A DNA stretch of 36,216 bases from Kiritimatiellia bacterium. GTDB taxonomy: Bacteria; Verrucomicrobiota; Kiritimatiellia; RFP12; UBA1067. The translations under genes and the position numbers were made by a program. Shown here in pieces: positions 1 through 8,110 of this stretch. The notes under the pieces were generated by a model. The model did not search any database and had not been told where the DNA came from. It saw only the letters and a list, made by a program, of their open reading frames with translations. Where the stretch lies: positions 1 through 36,216 of the forward strand of contig JAQUEX010000012.1 of NCBI GenBank assembly GCA_028684935.1, written 5' to 3'. The first letter of the stretch is position 1. Every line of letters starts with the position of its first letter.

Positions 1-2
1 TG

Positions 3-563
3 GGCATGGCGGCGCCCGGTTACGATCTGGATCTGGTGGATGCGGACGGGCGGTCGTGCGAGTGCGGCGAAGAGGGGCAGTTGGTGGTGCGAACCGACAT
101 CATGCGCCCGCTGGGCATGTTTGACGGCTATTACCGCGACGCCGATCTCACGCGCAAGGTCTGGCATGACGAGGTGTATTACACCGGCGACATGGCCTGG
201 CGCGACGAGGACGGCTACTACTGGTTTGTGGGACGCGCCGACGATGTGATTAAGAGTTCCGGCTATCGCATCGGCCCGTTCGAAGTGGAAAGCGCCCTGC
301 TGGAACATCCGGCTGTACTGGAGTGCGCGATCACCGGCGTGCCTGATCCTGACCGCGGCCAGATCGTCAAGGCGACCGTCGTGCTGGCACAAGGCTTCGC
401 GCCTTCGGACGATTTGGCGAAGGCGCTGCAGGATCATGTCAAGCATGTGACGGCGCCCTACAAGTATCCGCGTATCGTGGAGTTTGTGCCGGAGCTGCCC
501 AAGACCATCAGCGGTAAGATCCGTCGCGTGGAGATCCGTGAAAACGACGGGGCTCGGGGATAG
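3..563 (+). CDS. Acyl-CoA synthetase (AMP-binding enzyme), C-terminal part
   Basis: The frame is open to the left edge, so this is the last ~186 codons of a longer gene and the true start lies outside the window. Visible are the AMP-binding motif [20 protein letters not shown] (about residues 60-79), the hinge-like run [17 protein letters not shown] and the C-terminal [10 protein letters not shown] with the catalytic lysine of acyl/acetyl-CoA synthetases. Family knowledge: these enzymes activate a carboxylate with ATP to an acyl-adenylate and transfer it to CoA in the cytoplasm. The spacing and wording of the motifs fit the medium-chain/acetate-type branch better than long-chain enzymes, but the substrate cannot be read from this fragment. 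The next gene starts 9 bp after the stop, so they are probably co-transcribed. Confidence 0.9.
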   Translation, partial: GMAAPGYDLDLVDADGRSCECGEEGQLVVRTDIMRPLGMFDGYYRDADLTRKVWHDEVYYTGDMAWRDEDGYYWFVGRADDVIKSSGYRIGPFEVESALLEHPAVLECAITGVPDPDRGQIVKATVVLAQGFAPSDDLAKALQDHVKHVTAPYKYPRIVEFVPELPKTISGKIRRVEIRENDGARG

Positions 564-572
564 GATGACACA

Positions 573-2711
573 ATGACCGCCGATCGCCAGCACGTCCGCG
601 CTTCAGCGGCCGCTGTGTTCTGCGGCTCGTGTCTGCTGTTTTTGATTCAGCCGCTGCTGGGACGCACGCTGCTGCCGGTGTTCGGCGGAAGCGCCGCTGT
701 CTGGACCGTGTGCCTGGCTGCTTATCAGCTTCTGCTGCTGGCGGGTTACGCCTATGCGCACGGCATCGCGCGCCGTCGCCCGTCGGCGCAACGTACGATT
801 CATCTCGCGCTGTTGTGCGTGGCGTCGGTGTGGACGGTGGTGTTTGCCGCGCTGCGTCCCGCGCTGCGCGCGGTAGCGGGGGACACCGGACAGCCGGCGC
901 TTGAGGTGCTGCTGTGCGTGCTGGTGTGCGCAGGCATTCCGTATGTGGCACTCGCCGCCGGATCGACGTTGGTGCAGGGGTGGCTGGCTGCGTGCGGCGT
1001 CGAGGTCGCCGGCGGTCAAAAGTTGCAGGCTTCATCCGGTTCTGCCGCTTCTGTGTATCGGCTGTACGCGGTTTCAAACCTTGGATCGTTCGCCGGATTA
1101 CTGGTCTATCCGTTTGCGCTGGAGCCGTTCGTGTCGCTGTCGGTTCAGTGGTGGGCCGTGGCGCTCGGGTTTTGCGGGTATACCGGGTTGATGCTGCGTC
1201 TCGGCCGCATCGTACGGGAGAAAGTCGCAAACTGCGCGGCGGCTGACATCGTGTCTGAGGATGGGATGGCCGCGCGGCGGCCGGTGCGGGTCTGGGCTTG
1301 GTACGTGTTGCCGGGCGTGACGGCATTCCTGTTGAATGCCGTTGTCGCGCATCTGTTCACCGATGTGACGCCGCTGCCGCTGGTGTGGGTCGCGATGCTT
1401 TCGGCGTTCTTGTTGAGCTACGTCGTCGGTTTCTCAGCCCGGCGATGGCTGACGTCATCCGTTGGAATCGCTCTTGCGGCTGTGTCGCTGTGCGGAGCGG
1501 CGGTCGCCCACGGCAGGTGGGGCACCGGCAGTTTCCTGCCGAACGCGGCCGCCGGTCTGTGCGTTCTCTTCTTCGTCGGGAGTGTGCTGCACGGCTGGCT
1601 GTATGAGGAGCGTCCTGAGACGGTTCGCCTGAGCCGCTACTATCTGGCGATCGCGGTAGGTGGCGCGGCCGGAGGGCTGTTGGCTTCGCTCGCGGCGCCG
1701 CTCGTGTTTTCGCGCGTGACCGAGTATCCGTTGGCCTTGTTCCTGTGTGCGCTGCTGTTGGCCATGCGTCTGCCCTGGCCGCGGCGGTTTGGCCGTCTGA
1801 GAGCGGCACGCCCTTTGTTTGCGACGTGTTGCGCCGCGATGTGGCTGATTCTGTTCGTTGCCCTGTCGCGGCATACGGCGTCGCGCACGCTCTTTCAGGC
1901 GCGCAACTTTTATGGAACCGTGCGGGTCACGCAGACGTTGGAGCCGTTCGGCCAGGCTGGCGCGTTGCCCGTGCACTACCTGTGGTGCGGACAAACCACA
2001 CACGGCCTGCAGGTCAGGTCGCCGCTGTTCGCCGGGCGCGGCACCTCATACTATGGCGCGACCGGCGGCGGCATCGCATTCTCTTCGCACGCCGCCTACA
2101 GGGAGGGGCGCGGCGTGAAGGTCGGCGTGGTGGGGCTCGGCGCGGGCTGTCTGGCCTGTTACGGGCGGCCCCAAGATCTGTTCCGTTTTTATGAGATCAA
2201 TCCGCTGATGATCCAAGTGGCCGGCGCGCCGCGGCTCTTCTCGTTTCTGGCCGACGCCCCGATGCGGATCGATCTGGTCCCCGGCGATGCGCGCAAGATG
2301 CTCGAACGCGAACAGGCGGCGGGAGACCCGCGCTACGACATCCTGATGATCGATGCGTACAGCGGGGATGCGGTGCCCTATCACTTGGCGACGCTGGAGG
2401 CGTTCCGCCTGTATTTCGAACGCCTTGAGGAGGACGGCATCCTGGCGGTGCATGTCAGCAACTGGCATGTGGACCTGCTGCCGTTGTGCAAGGCGGTTTC
2501 CGGGGCACTCGGCGTCCATCCGTACGGCGTGGTCGGCGTGGCGGAAAACCACGTGACGACCGATGCCATGTGGGTGTTCATGACGCGCCACCCGCATCGC
2601 TACCACTTTCTAGGCCAAGCGTCTGTGCGCGAGGTCGCGTGGGAACGTGTGCGCGACATCGCCGTGCCCGCCGACGATAGGGGCAGCCTGTTGCCGCTGT
2701 TGCGCCATTAA
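573..2711 (+). CDS. Fused multi-span membrane / spermidine-synthase-like protein
   Basis: The 712-residue protein has two parts. Residues ~10-440 are a series of hydrophobic spans (about ten) beginning with a run rich in Leu/Gly around FCGSCLLFLIQPLLGR, typical of the so-called fused MFS/spermidine synthase family. Residues ~450-700 are a Rossmann methyltransferase-like domain with VGVVGLGAGCLACYG (nucleotide-binding glycine loop), an acidic RFYEINP strand and DILMIDAYSGDAVP. The latter matches the spermidine synthase fold, where an Asp acts in aminopropyl transfer. The real substrate of these fused proteins is not established, so polyamine synthesis should not be assumed. It follows the acyl-CoA synthetase gene by 9 bp and its stop codon overlaps the convergent PHP gene's stop by 3 bp. 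Confidence 0.85.
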   Translation: MTADRQHVRASAAAVFCGSCLLFLIQPLLGRTLLPVFGGSAAVWTVCLAAYQLLLLAGYAYAHGIARRRPSAQRTIHLALLCVASVWTVVFAALRPALRAVAGDTGQPALEVLLCVLVCAGIPYVALAAGSTLVQGWLAACGVEVAGGQKLQASSGSAASVYRLYAVSNLGSFAGLLVYPFALEPFVSLSVQWWAVALGFCGYTGLMLRLGRIVREKVANCAAADIVSEDGMAARRPVRVWAWYVLPGVTAFLLNAVVAHLFTDVTPLPLVWVAMLSAFLLSYVVGFSARRWLTSSVGIALAAVSLCGAAVAHGRWGTGSFLPNAAAGLCVLFFVGSVLHGWLYEERPETVRLSRYYLAIAVGGAAGGLLASLAAPLVFSRVTEYPLALFLCALLLAMRLPWPRRFGRLRAARPLFATCCAAMWLILFVALSRHTASRTLFQARNFYGTVRVTQTLEPFGQAGALPVHYLWCGQTTHGLQVRSPLFAGRGTSYYGATGGGIAFSSHAAYREGRGVKVGVVGLGAGCLACYGRPQDLFRFYEINPLMIQVAGAPRLFSFLADAPMRIDLVPGDARKMLEREQAAGDPRYDILMIDAYSGDAVPYHLATLEAFRLYFERLEEDGILAVHVSNWHVDLLPLCKAVSGALGVHPYGVVGVAENHVTTDAMWVFMTRHPHRYHFLGQASVREVAWERVRDIAVPADDRGSLLPLLRH

Positions 2712-3742
2712 TCCGGCATGAAGCCGAAGGGATTGGTGTATGTCGTACCGCCCTGACTTGAAATTTCTGCGCGGACATAACACAGGCTGAGTTCTAATTT
2801 TCCGTAGTCGAGTACGCTGCCCTCGCCTATTGTGCGGCCTTCAGCGAGCCATCGGTAATGCCCTGAGCCAAGAACCTCCCCGTCGGCTGCCGCCATCACA
2901 TGAAGCGTGCGCGCGGTTGAGTCATGCGCCAGCGAGATAATGACCGGAGGCTCATGTTCAAAGCGCTGCGACATTGTAGGGGATCGCGCACTGAAATAAT
3001 AGCTGCCTGTGGTCATGACACTCCTTACTTCTTTTTCATTTAGGGCATCCAGCAACAAAACCTCCCACCCTTTTGCTATCTGGCTTGCCTTGTGCATGTC
3101 GTCGTTGGCAAACCCCCACACCGGACGCTCGGGCATGAATACGCCTAAAAGCGAGTCCCACAGGTCAATATCATGCTTGAAAAAACTGTTTGCATTTATG
3201 ACCTCCAGGCCCAGCAAACACGGGTTTTCCGAAAACAGGCTGCGGTATCGTGTCAGCGTATCCGGCGGAACCATGCCATTTACGCCGGGAATCCAGTAGC
3301 GTCCGGGATGATTGAGTATCGCCAATCCTTCATCGCGGCCTACATTTTTTAAGAGGTTCTGGATGTTTTTTGTGTGCTTGACGCGGTGCACAAACAATCC
3401 GCTGACATGCTGGCTGTCAGAAAATTCCTGTCCCTTCACCTGAAGGATGCCGAACTCTTTGAGCGGGTCAATATCCGACTTGCCCCATTCCGTACAAAGA
3501 TTATGGTCCGTAACGGCCAGAACCGTATACCCGTTCCTCGCGTACTCCTCATAGGCTTGCCGCAAGAAAAGGTGCCCGCCGCTTGCGACCGTGTGCGTGT
3601 GCAGATTGGCTTTGTGCTGTGTCACGCTGTCCCAATCGACTCCCGCATAGGGATTTGACACCAGTTTCAGATGTCCGCCGAAAACAGATAGCGACATGCC
3701 GGCGAACACAATGGCCAACCCAATTTTATTCCGACTGTTCAT
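2708..3742 (-). CDS. Secreted PHP-domain metal-dependent phosphoesterase-like protein
   Basis: A 344-residue protein. I chose the ATG at 3742 because it gives a clean signal peptide (MNSRNKIGLAIVFAGMSLSV) and because a TATAAT box sits 6 nt upstream; an ATG seven codons earlier would overlap that box. After the signal peptide comes KANLHTHTVASGG, the H-x-H metal-binding start of the PHP fold, then AVTDHN (Asp-His), and later a GFANDDMHK segment that can supply further metal ligands. PHP domains usually hydrolyse phosphoesters with two or three metal ions; secreted versions are common in PVC bacteria with unknown substrates. The C-terminal ~90 residues look like a beta-rich add-on. Convergent with the upstream membrane/spermidine-synthase gene. 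Confidence 0.85.
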   Translation of the reverse strand: MNSRNKIGLAIVFAGMSLSVFGGHLKLVSNPYAGVDWDSVTQHKANLHTHTVASGGHLFLRQAYEEYARNGYTVLAVTDHNLCTEWGKSDIDPLKEFGILQVKGQEFSDSQHVSGLFVHRVKHTKNIQNLLKNVGRDEGLAILNHPGRYWIPGVNGMVPPDTLTRYRSLFSENPCLLGLEVINANSFFKHDIDLWDSLLGVFMPERPVWGFANDDMHKASQIAKGWEVLLLDALNEKEVRSVMTTGSYYFSARSPTMSQRFEHEPPVIISLAHDSTARTLHVMAAADGEVLGSGHYRWLAEGRTIGEGSVLDYGKLELSLCYVRAEISSQGGTTYTNPFGFMPD

Positions 3743-3748
3743 GGGCCT

Positions 3749-3754
3749 ATTATA
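3749..3754 (-). promoter_or_regulatory. -10 box of a probable leaderless promoter for the PHP gene
   Basis: Read on the minus strand this is a perfect TATAAT, ending 6 nt before the ATG at 3742. With transcription normally starting 6-8 nt after the -10 box, the mRNA would begin at or within a base or two of the start codon. No clear -35 hexamer is seen. The same geometry recurs at 5966, 14811 and 16587. Confidence 0.55.
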
Positions 3755-3796
3755 CAATCTCATTCGCCTGCGAACCAGTGGCAGACCGTTAAACTT

Positions 3797-3846
3797 GTGT
3801 AATCTTGCCTTCTTGCTTTCGCGGCCGATTACACGCGCCGATTACA
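3797..3846. promoter_or_regulatory. Putative operator: repeated GATTACA half-sites upstream of the GH5 gene
   Basis: GTGTAATC (3797-3804) and GATTACAC (3827-3834) form an inverted repeat, and GCCGATTACA occurs twice as a direct repeat (3824-3833 and 3837-3846, 13-bp period). TGTAATC/GATTACA half-sites resemble operators of LacI-type sugar regulators, but the arrangement of direct repeats ending 2 bp before the -35 box would also suit an activator. The site lies between the divergent PHP gene and the glycosidase gene and could serve both. The regulator is not encoded nearby. Confidence 0.45.
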
Positions 3847-3848
3847 TT

Positions 3849-3877
3849 TTGCTTTTGTCGTACGTGTTAGATATTAT
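3849..3877 (+). promoter_or_regulatory. Sigma-70-like promoter of the GH5 gene
   Basis: TTGCTT (3849-3854), a 17-bp spacer and TATTAT (3872-3877) give a plausible housekeeping promoter. The predicted transcript has a leader of about 80 nt before the ATG at 3965, which is preceded by purine-rich GGAG about 13 nt upstream. In contrast to several neighbours this gene is not leaderless. Confidence 0.5.
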
Positions 3878-3964
3878 TTTCCTCCATTCCTTGGGAAGAG
3901 GTTAGGAAACCGGTAGCGACACCGCGCAGCCGTTCGCTCAAGAAAATGGAGATGGGGACTGAAA

Positions 3965-5920
3965 ATGACAACAGATAAGATCGCCGCTTGCATGTCGGCG
4001 CTACTGGCGGTATGGGGTTGCTCTGTGGCTCCGGTGATCGCTGTCGCGGATGAGGCCTTGCCGCACAAAAGCAAGTCGGTCGCAATGGGGCAAGGCTTCG
4101 AGCATTTCGTGACGCGCGACGGCAACCATCTGATGGACGGCGCGCGCGAGTTCCGGTTCATGGGCGCCAACATGCCGGGGCTGGTGGTGCCGTATGACTT
4201 CACGCTGCGCCTGCCGGAGCGGATGACATTGCCGACGCCGTGGGAAATCGAGGACGCGATGAAGACCCTGGCGCACATGGGCATGACGGTCGTGCGCACG
4301 TGGAATCTGCCGATGCGCGGGCCGCAAGAGCCCCCTCAACCTTGGCATTACGTGCTGGCCCCTGGACAGTTCAACGAGGCGGCCTTTGTGACGATGGACC
4401 ACACGCTGGCGCTTGCCAACCGGCACGGCGTGCGTGTCATGATCTGTCTGACGGCCGGCTCGGGCGATTATCTCGGTGGCATCGGAACGTACGCCGCATG
4501 GCACGGGAAAAAACGCGCCGCGTTCTTCACGGACCCGCAGTTGCGCGAGGATTACAAAACAACGCTCCGCTTTGTGTTGAACCGCGTGAATACGGTGACG
4601 GGGATTCCCTATAAGGATGACCGGGCGATTTTAGCCTGGCAATTCGGTAACGAGATCTGGAATGCCGAGCCGGCCTGGCTGACCGAGATGGCCGCCTATA
4701 TGAAGTCGCTGGATCCGAATCATTTGGTCGCCGAGACGCGCCACTCGCCGGCTTTCGCCGCGCAGTTAATCGATCCGAACATCGATCTGCTGACCCGCCA
4801 TTACTACACGAACTATAAGGATTCGGGGACCAACTGGGTGGCGGCCGTGCAACGCGAGGTCGCGCAGATCAAGGGGCAGCGCCCGTTCTTTGTCGGCGAG
4901 TTCGGTCCCTATATCGACGGTAAGGTGCTGACGCGCGTGAATGTTCAGGCCTCGTTGCGCGCGTTTCTCGACACCTGCATCGCCACCGAAGGGGTGAGCG
5001 GCGCCCTGCTGTGGAGCATGTATTTCCACCATGAGCGCGGCGGTTATTATTGGCACCAGATCTTCACCTACCCCAGTGTCTGGTCGTATCACTACCCCGG
5101 CTTCGCCAGCGCCGACGCGCAGGCCGAGATCGAGATCATGCGCGAGATGCGCGAGGCGGCGTTCCGCATCCGCGGGCTGCCGGTGCCGCCCGTGGCGCCG
5201 CCCGACCCGCCGGTGCTGCTGCCGTTCGAAGATCTGGCGCTCTTCTCCTGGCGCGGCGCGGCGGGCGCGTCAGGTTACGACATCGAGCGCGCGCCTTCTC
5301 CCGAGGGCCCCTGGGCGCTGCTGGCGGAACAGGTTTCGGATGCGGAGGTCGCCTATCGGCCGCTCTTTTGCGATGAAAGTGTACGGACGGGCGAGACGTG
5401 GTGCTACCGCGTGACGGCGCGCAACGCCGGCGGTCGGTCTGTGCCCTCGAATGTGGTGGGCCCGGTCAAAATGCGCGCCGCCTGCTTTGTGGACGAGTTC
5501 GTCGATCTGTCGCGCGCGGTCGCGCATTCGGAGGGACTGACGCTGGACAACACCTATAACGCGCGCTATGCTGAGCATCTGTTCCGCGTGTGCGGGACAA
5601 CAAACGCGTGGATTGACTATGCCGTTCCCGGGCCGGCGCGGGAGGTGCGCGTCACCGCCTTTTTCGCCGTGTCGCAGGGCGAGCCGGCGGCGCCGCGTTT
5701 CTTGGCGTCGCGTGACGGGCAGTCGTTTGCCGAGGTGCAGCGTGTGCGGGCGGCTGAACGCGCTCACATCGCGCCGCCGCACGCGGGCGACGCGAACCGG
5801 CAGACGCAAGTGGATTACGCAGTCGCGTTGCCCGAGGGCACGCGTCGCGTGAAGATGGTCTGGACACGGCAGATGGCGCTCGACCGGGTGGAGATCGAGC
5901 ACACAGGCGCCGTCCGATGA
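3965..5920 (+). CDS. Secreted GH5-type (mannanase/cellulase-like) glycoside hydrolase with C-terminal beta domains
   Basis: A 651-residue protein with a signal peptide (residues ~1-29). The catalytic TIM barrel spans about residues 38-400: it carries the GH5 acid/base glutamate in WQFGNEIW (E230) and the nucleophile in FFVGEFGPY (E312), with MTVVRTWN and HYYTNY strands expected of endo-beta-mannosidase-like GH5 members. The barrel is followed by a proline-rich linker, an Fn3-like domain (~420-510: SGYDIERAPSPEGPW, WCYRVTARNAGG) and a last beta-rich domain (~520-650) that may bind carbohydrate. Family role: cleavage of beta-1,4-linked mannan or glucan outside the cytoplasm; the precise polysaccharide is inference. 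It has its own promoter and putative operator, which suggests sugar-dependent control. Confidence 0.85.
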   Translation: MTTDKIAACMSALLAVWGCSVAPVIAVADEALPHKSKSVAMGQGFEHFVTRDGNHLMDGAREFRFMGANMPGLVVPYDFTLRLPERMTLPTPWEIEDAMKTLAHMGMTVVRTWNLPMRGPQEPPQPWHYVLAPGQFNEAAFVTMDHTLALANRHGVRVMICLTAGSGDYLGGIGTYAAWHGKKRAAFFTDPQLREDYKTTLRFVLNRVNTVTGIPYKDDRAILAWQFGNEIWNAEPAWLTEMAAYMKSLDPNHLVAETRHSPAFAAQLIDPNIDLLTRHYYTNYKDSGTNWVAAVQREVAQIKGQRPFFVGEFGPYIDGKVLTRVNVQASLRAFLDTCIATEGVSGALLWSMYFHHERGGYYWHQIFTYPSVWSYHYPGFASADAQAEIEIMREMREAAFRIRGLPVPPVAPPDPPVLLPFEDLALFSWRGAAGASGYDIERAPSPEGPWALLAEQVSDAEVAYRPLFCDESVRTGETWCYRVTARNAGGRSVPSNVVGPVKMRAACFVDEFVDLSRAVAHSEGLTLDNTYNARYAEHLFRVCGTTNAWIDYAVPGPAREVRVTAFFAVSQGEPAAPRFLASRDGQSFAEVQRVRAAERAHIAPPHAGDANRQTQVDYAVALPEGTRRVKMVWTRQMALDRVEIEHTGAVR

Positions 5921-5965
5921 AAGGGCCGTCTGTGGCTGCGGCTGTACGTGCGAGCCGGTTTTCGG

Positions 5966-5971
5966 TATACT
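5966..5971 (+). promoter_or_regulatory. -10 box of a probable leaderless promoter for the alkaline phosphatase gene
   Basis: TATACT ends 6 nt before the GTG at 5978. Transcription would start at or next to the start codon. No Shine-Dalgarno sequence is seen before the GTG, and an in-frame ATG at 5948 lies upstream of the box and would not be transcribed from it. Confidence 0.5.
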
Positions 5972-5977
5972 GAATCC

Positions 5978-7309
5978 GTGAGCGAAGAACGTCAGAGACT
6001 GGCGGCCTTGCACCGCACGCGATCCAGCCGGGTTCGGGGCTGGGCGGTATGCGCGTGCTGGGCACTTTTCGTGACGCGCGCGGGGGCTGCGCCGGTGCGG
6101 AATGTGATTCTGTTTGTCGGTGACGGCATGGGGCTCGGCCAGATTGAGGCCGCGCGCTGTTACGCCGGGGAAACGCTCTTTTTCGAGTCATTCCCGTTTC
6201 GAAGTCTGATCGATACGGCAGCGGCAGGCGGCTGGATCACCGATTCCGCGGCGTCCGGCACGGCGCTGGCGACCGGCTACAAAGTCAACAACGGAGTGGT
6301 CAGCCTGGCCATACCGGGTGACGAGCAGGAATTGGAAACCGTGCTGGAATATTTTCAAGGGTGGGGTAAGGCGAGCGGGCTTGTCACAACCTCGTATCTC
6401 ACGGACGCGACACCCGCGGTGTTCGGGGCGCATGCCGCGTATCGCTTCGACTCTGAAATGATCGCATGGCAGTATCTGAACCGGACGCGACCCGAGGTGT
6501 TGATGGGCGGCGAGGCGGCGGGCCTTTCCCTGGCAGTCGCCGAAAGCGCGGGGTATCATGTGGTGACGGATCGACTGTCTCTCGTGGCTGCTCAGACCGG
6601 GACGGTCGCGCGCCTCTGCGGGCTCTTCGGTGCGGGCTATTTGCCGTATGAATATGACGGGTTGGGTGAGAGGCCGAGTCTTGCAGAGATGACCGCGTGT
6701 GCCTTGAGCGTGTTGTCGCGCGACCCCGACGGATTTTTTTTGATGGTGGAAGGGGGACTGATCGACATCGCCTGTCACGGCAACGATCTGGCGCGTTGTG
6801 TGGCTGAGACGCTCGCGTTTGACAGGGCGGTTGAAACCTGCGCGGCCTGGGCGCACGGGCGGGATGACACCTTGATTCTCGTAGTGGCCGATCATGAGAC
6901 CGGCGGATTGTCGGTCGTTCGGGATGCCGGGCCGGGCCTTTTGCCGGAGGTCAGTTGGAGCACGACCGGTCATACGGCGGCGCCCATCGCGTTGTTCGGC
7001 TGGGGGGCGAACGCCGAGTGGGTTGAGGGCGCGTCAGACAACACGCACGTCGCGGGCCTGATGCGGCGCCGGGTGCCGCTGCCGGGCGAGGCGGTGTCGA
7101 TCACGCGCACATCCGTCGACCGGCTGCAGGCCGTCTGGGCCGCCCTGAGCGGGACCGTTTATCGTATCGAACAGAGCGCGGCGTTACGTCCCGCGGCTTG
7201 GCAGACGCGGGAGATCGTCACGGCGGTCACGTCGCGCGTGACCCTGGAACATGTGGTTGGGACAGAGCCGTCCTGCGGTTTTTTCCGAATGGTGCCGATG
7301 GCACCGTAA
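5978..7309 (+). CDS. Secreted alkaline phosphatase (PhoA superfamily)
   Basis: I use the GTG at 5978 (443 residues), set by the adjacent TATACT box. A long basic N-terminus is followed by a hydrophobic stretch ending in AGAAP, a likely signal peptide. All hallmarks of PhoA-type enzymes are present: NVILFVGDGMG (metal-binding Asp), TDSAASGTALATG (nucleophilic Ser that is transiently phosphorylated), EGGLIDIACHGND (Asp and His ligands), VVADHETGG (Asp/His ligands) and TGHTAAP (final His). The enzyme releases phosphate from monoesters outside the cytoplasmic membrane. The C-terminal ~60 residues, rich in Thr and Val, look like a small added beta domain. The cupin gene starts 25 bp after its stop, so they may share a transcript. 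Confidence 0.9.
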   Translation: MSEERQRLAALHRTRSSRVRGWAVCACWALFVTRAGAAPVRNVILFVGDGMGLGQIEAARCYAGETLFFESFPFRSLIDTAAAGGWITDSAASGTALATGYKVNNGVVSLAIPGDEQELETVLEYFQGWGKASGLVTTSYLTDATPAVFGAHAAYRFDSEMIAWQYLNRTRPEVLMGGEAAGLSLAVAESAGYHVVTDRLSLVAAQTGTVARLCGLFGAGYLPYEYDGLGERPSLAEMTACALSVLSRDPDGFFLMVEGGLIDIACHGNDLARCVAETLAFDRAVETCAAWAHGRDDTLILVVADHETGGLSVVRDAGPGLLPEVSWSTTGHTAAPIALFGWGANAEWVEGASDNTHVAGLMRRRVPLPGEAVSITRTSVDRLQAVWAALSGTVYRIEQSAALRPAAWQTREIVTAVTSRVTLEHVVGTEPSCGFFRMVPMAP

Positions 7310-7334
7310 CCCAGACAAACAAGGAGAGATGAAT

Positions 7335-7670
7335 ATGGCGACACCGGATGTGCGCGGACAGGCGATTCACATGCGCGAGCATGTGGCGTATGCAGACGGA
7401 GCGGTGGTCAGCAAAACGCTGCTCGACAAGAAATCAGGCACGTTAACGCTGTTCTCGTTCGACAAAGGCCAGGGGCTGAGTGAGCATACCTCGCCGTATG
7501 ACGCGACGGTGCTGATCGTCGACGGGCAGGCCACACTGGTGATTGGCGGTAAGCCGGTCACGGCCAAGTCTGGCGAGTTGGTGATCATGCCGGCCGGCGT
7601 GCCGCATGAACTGCGCGCGGACGAGCCGTTCAAGATGCTGCTGATCATGATCCGCGAGCAGAGCGCGTGA
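7335..7670 (+). CDS. Small cupin-domain protein
   Basis: A 111-residue single-domain cupin. AAGGAG (7321-7326) lies 8 nt before the ATG at 7335 but only 2 nt before the ATG at 7329, so 7335 is preferred. The cupin motifs are visible: GLSEHTSPYDATVLIVDGQA resembles motif 1 although the second metal-binding His is missing, and VIMPAGVPHELRA is motif 2. Such proteins bind a metal or small sugar/acid ligand in a beta barrel; no specific reaction can be assigned. Its 3' end overlaps by 26 bp the convergent YkgJ-type gene. Confidence 0.85.
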   Translation: MATPDVRGQAIHMREHVAYADGAVVSKTLLDKKSGTLTLFSFDKGQGLSEHTSPYDATVLIVDGQATLVIGGKPVTAKSGELVIMPAGVPHELRADEPFKMLLIMIREQSA

Positions 7671-8028
7671 CGCGCTCCGGCCAGGAATAGCCGCAGGGAA
7701 TGTCAGGCGCCACGAGATCGCGGTCCGCGAGATCGCGCGCGTCGATCGGGAAGCTGCAACAATTCGGCAGCCGGTACAGCGTGTAGAGGCGGCACGAGGA
7801 TTGTCCGTCTTTATCGAAGCGCAGCGCGCCGCAGGTGTTGGCGACCAGATGGCAGCAGACACCGCAGCGTCGGCATTCGCCTTGCCGGCGCGCCAGGCTT
7901 TCGTGGACATACCGTTTGTTGAACACGTTCAAGAAAAAACGCCGTGCCACACCGCGCAGCAGGATCAAACGGATCCTGAGCGTGGCGTGACGATAATAGG
8001 AGTCAATCGCAGGGGCAGGGTTGGCCAT
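7645..8028 (-). CDS. YkgJ-family cysteine-cluster protein
   Basis: A 127-residue protein whose second half has the Cys pattern of the YkgJ/CxxCxxCC family: CRRCGVCCHL, then C in NTCGAL, C in SSCRLY, NCCSFP and IPCGYSW. This family is thought to bind zinc or an iron-sulfur cluster; its function is not established. The first ~45 residues are basic with no membrane segment. It is convergent with the cupin gene and overlaps its last 26 bp; upstream lies 80 bp of spacer and then the kinase gene's stop codon, with both genes reading leftwards. Confidence 0.8.
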   Translation of the reverse strand: MANPAPAIDSYYRHATLRIRLILLRGVARRFFLNVFNKRYVHESLARRQGECRRCGVCCHLVANTCGALRFDKDGQSSCRLYTLYRLPNCCSFPIDARDLADRDLVAPDIPCGYSWPERVTRSARGS

Positions 8029-8110
8029 CGTTTTTTTCTCATTCTCTCAGCCGGTCTGGTGCAAAAAAGAGTAACATCGTAACGCGACATGCCTGTGCCT
8101 GCAAGCGCAT

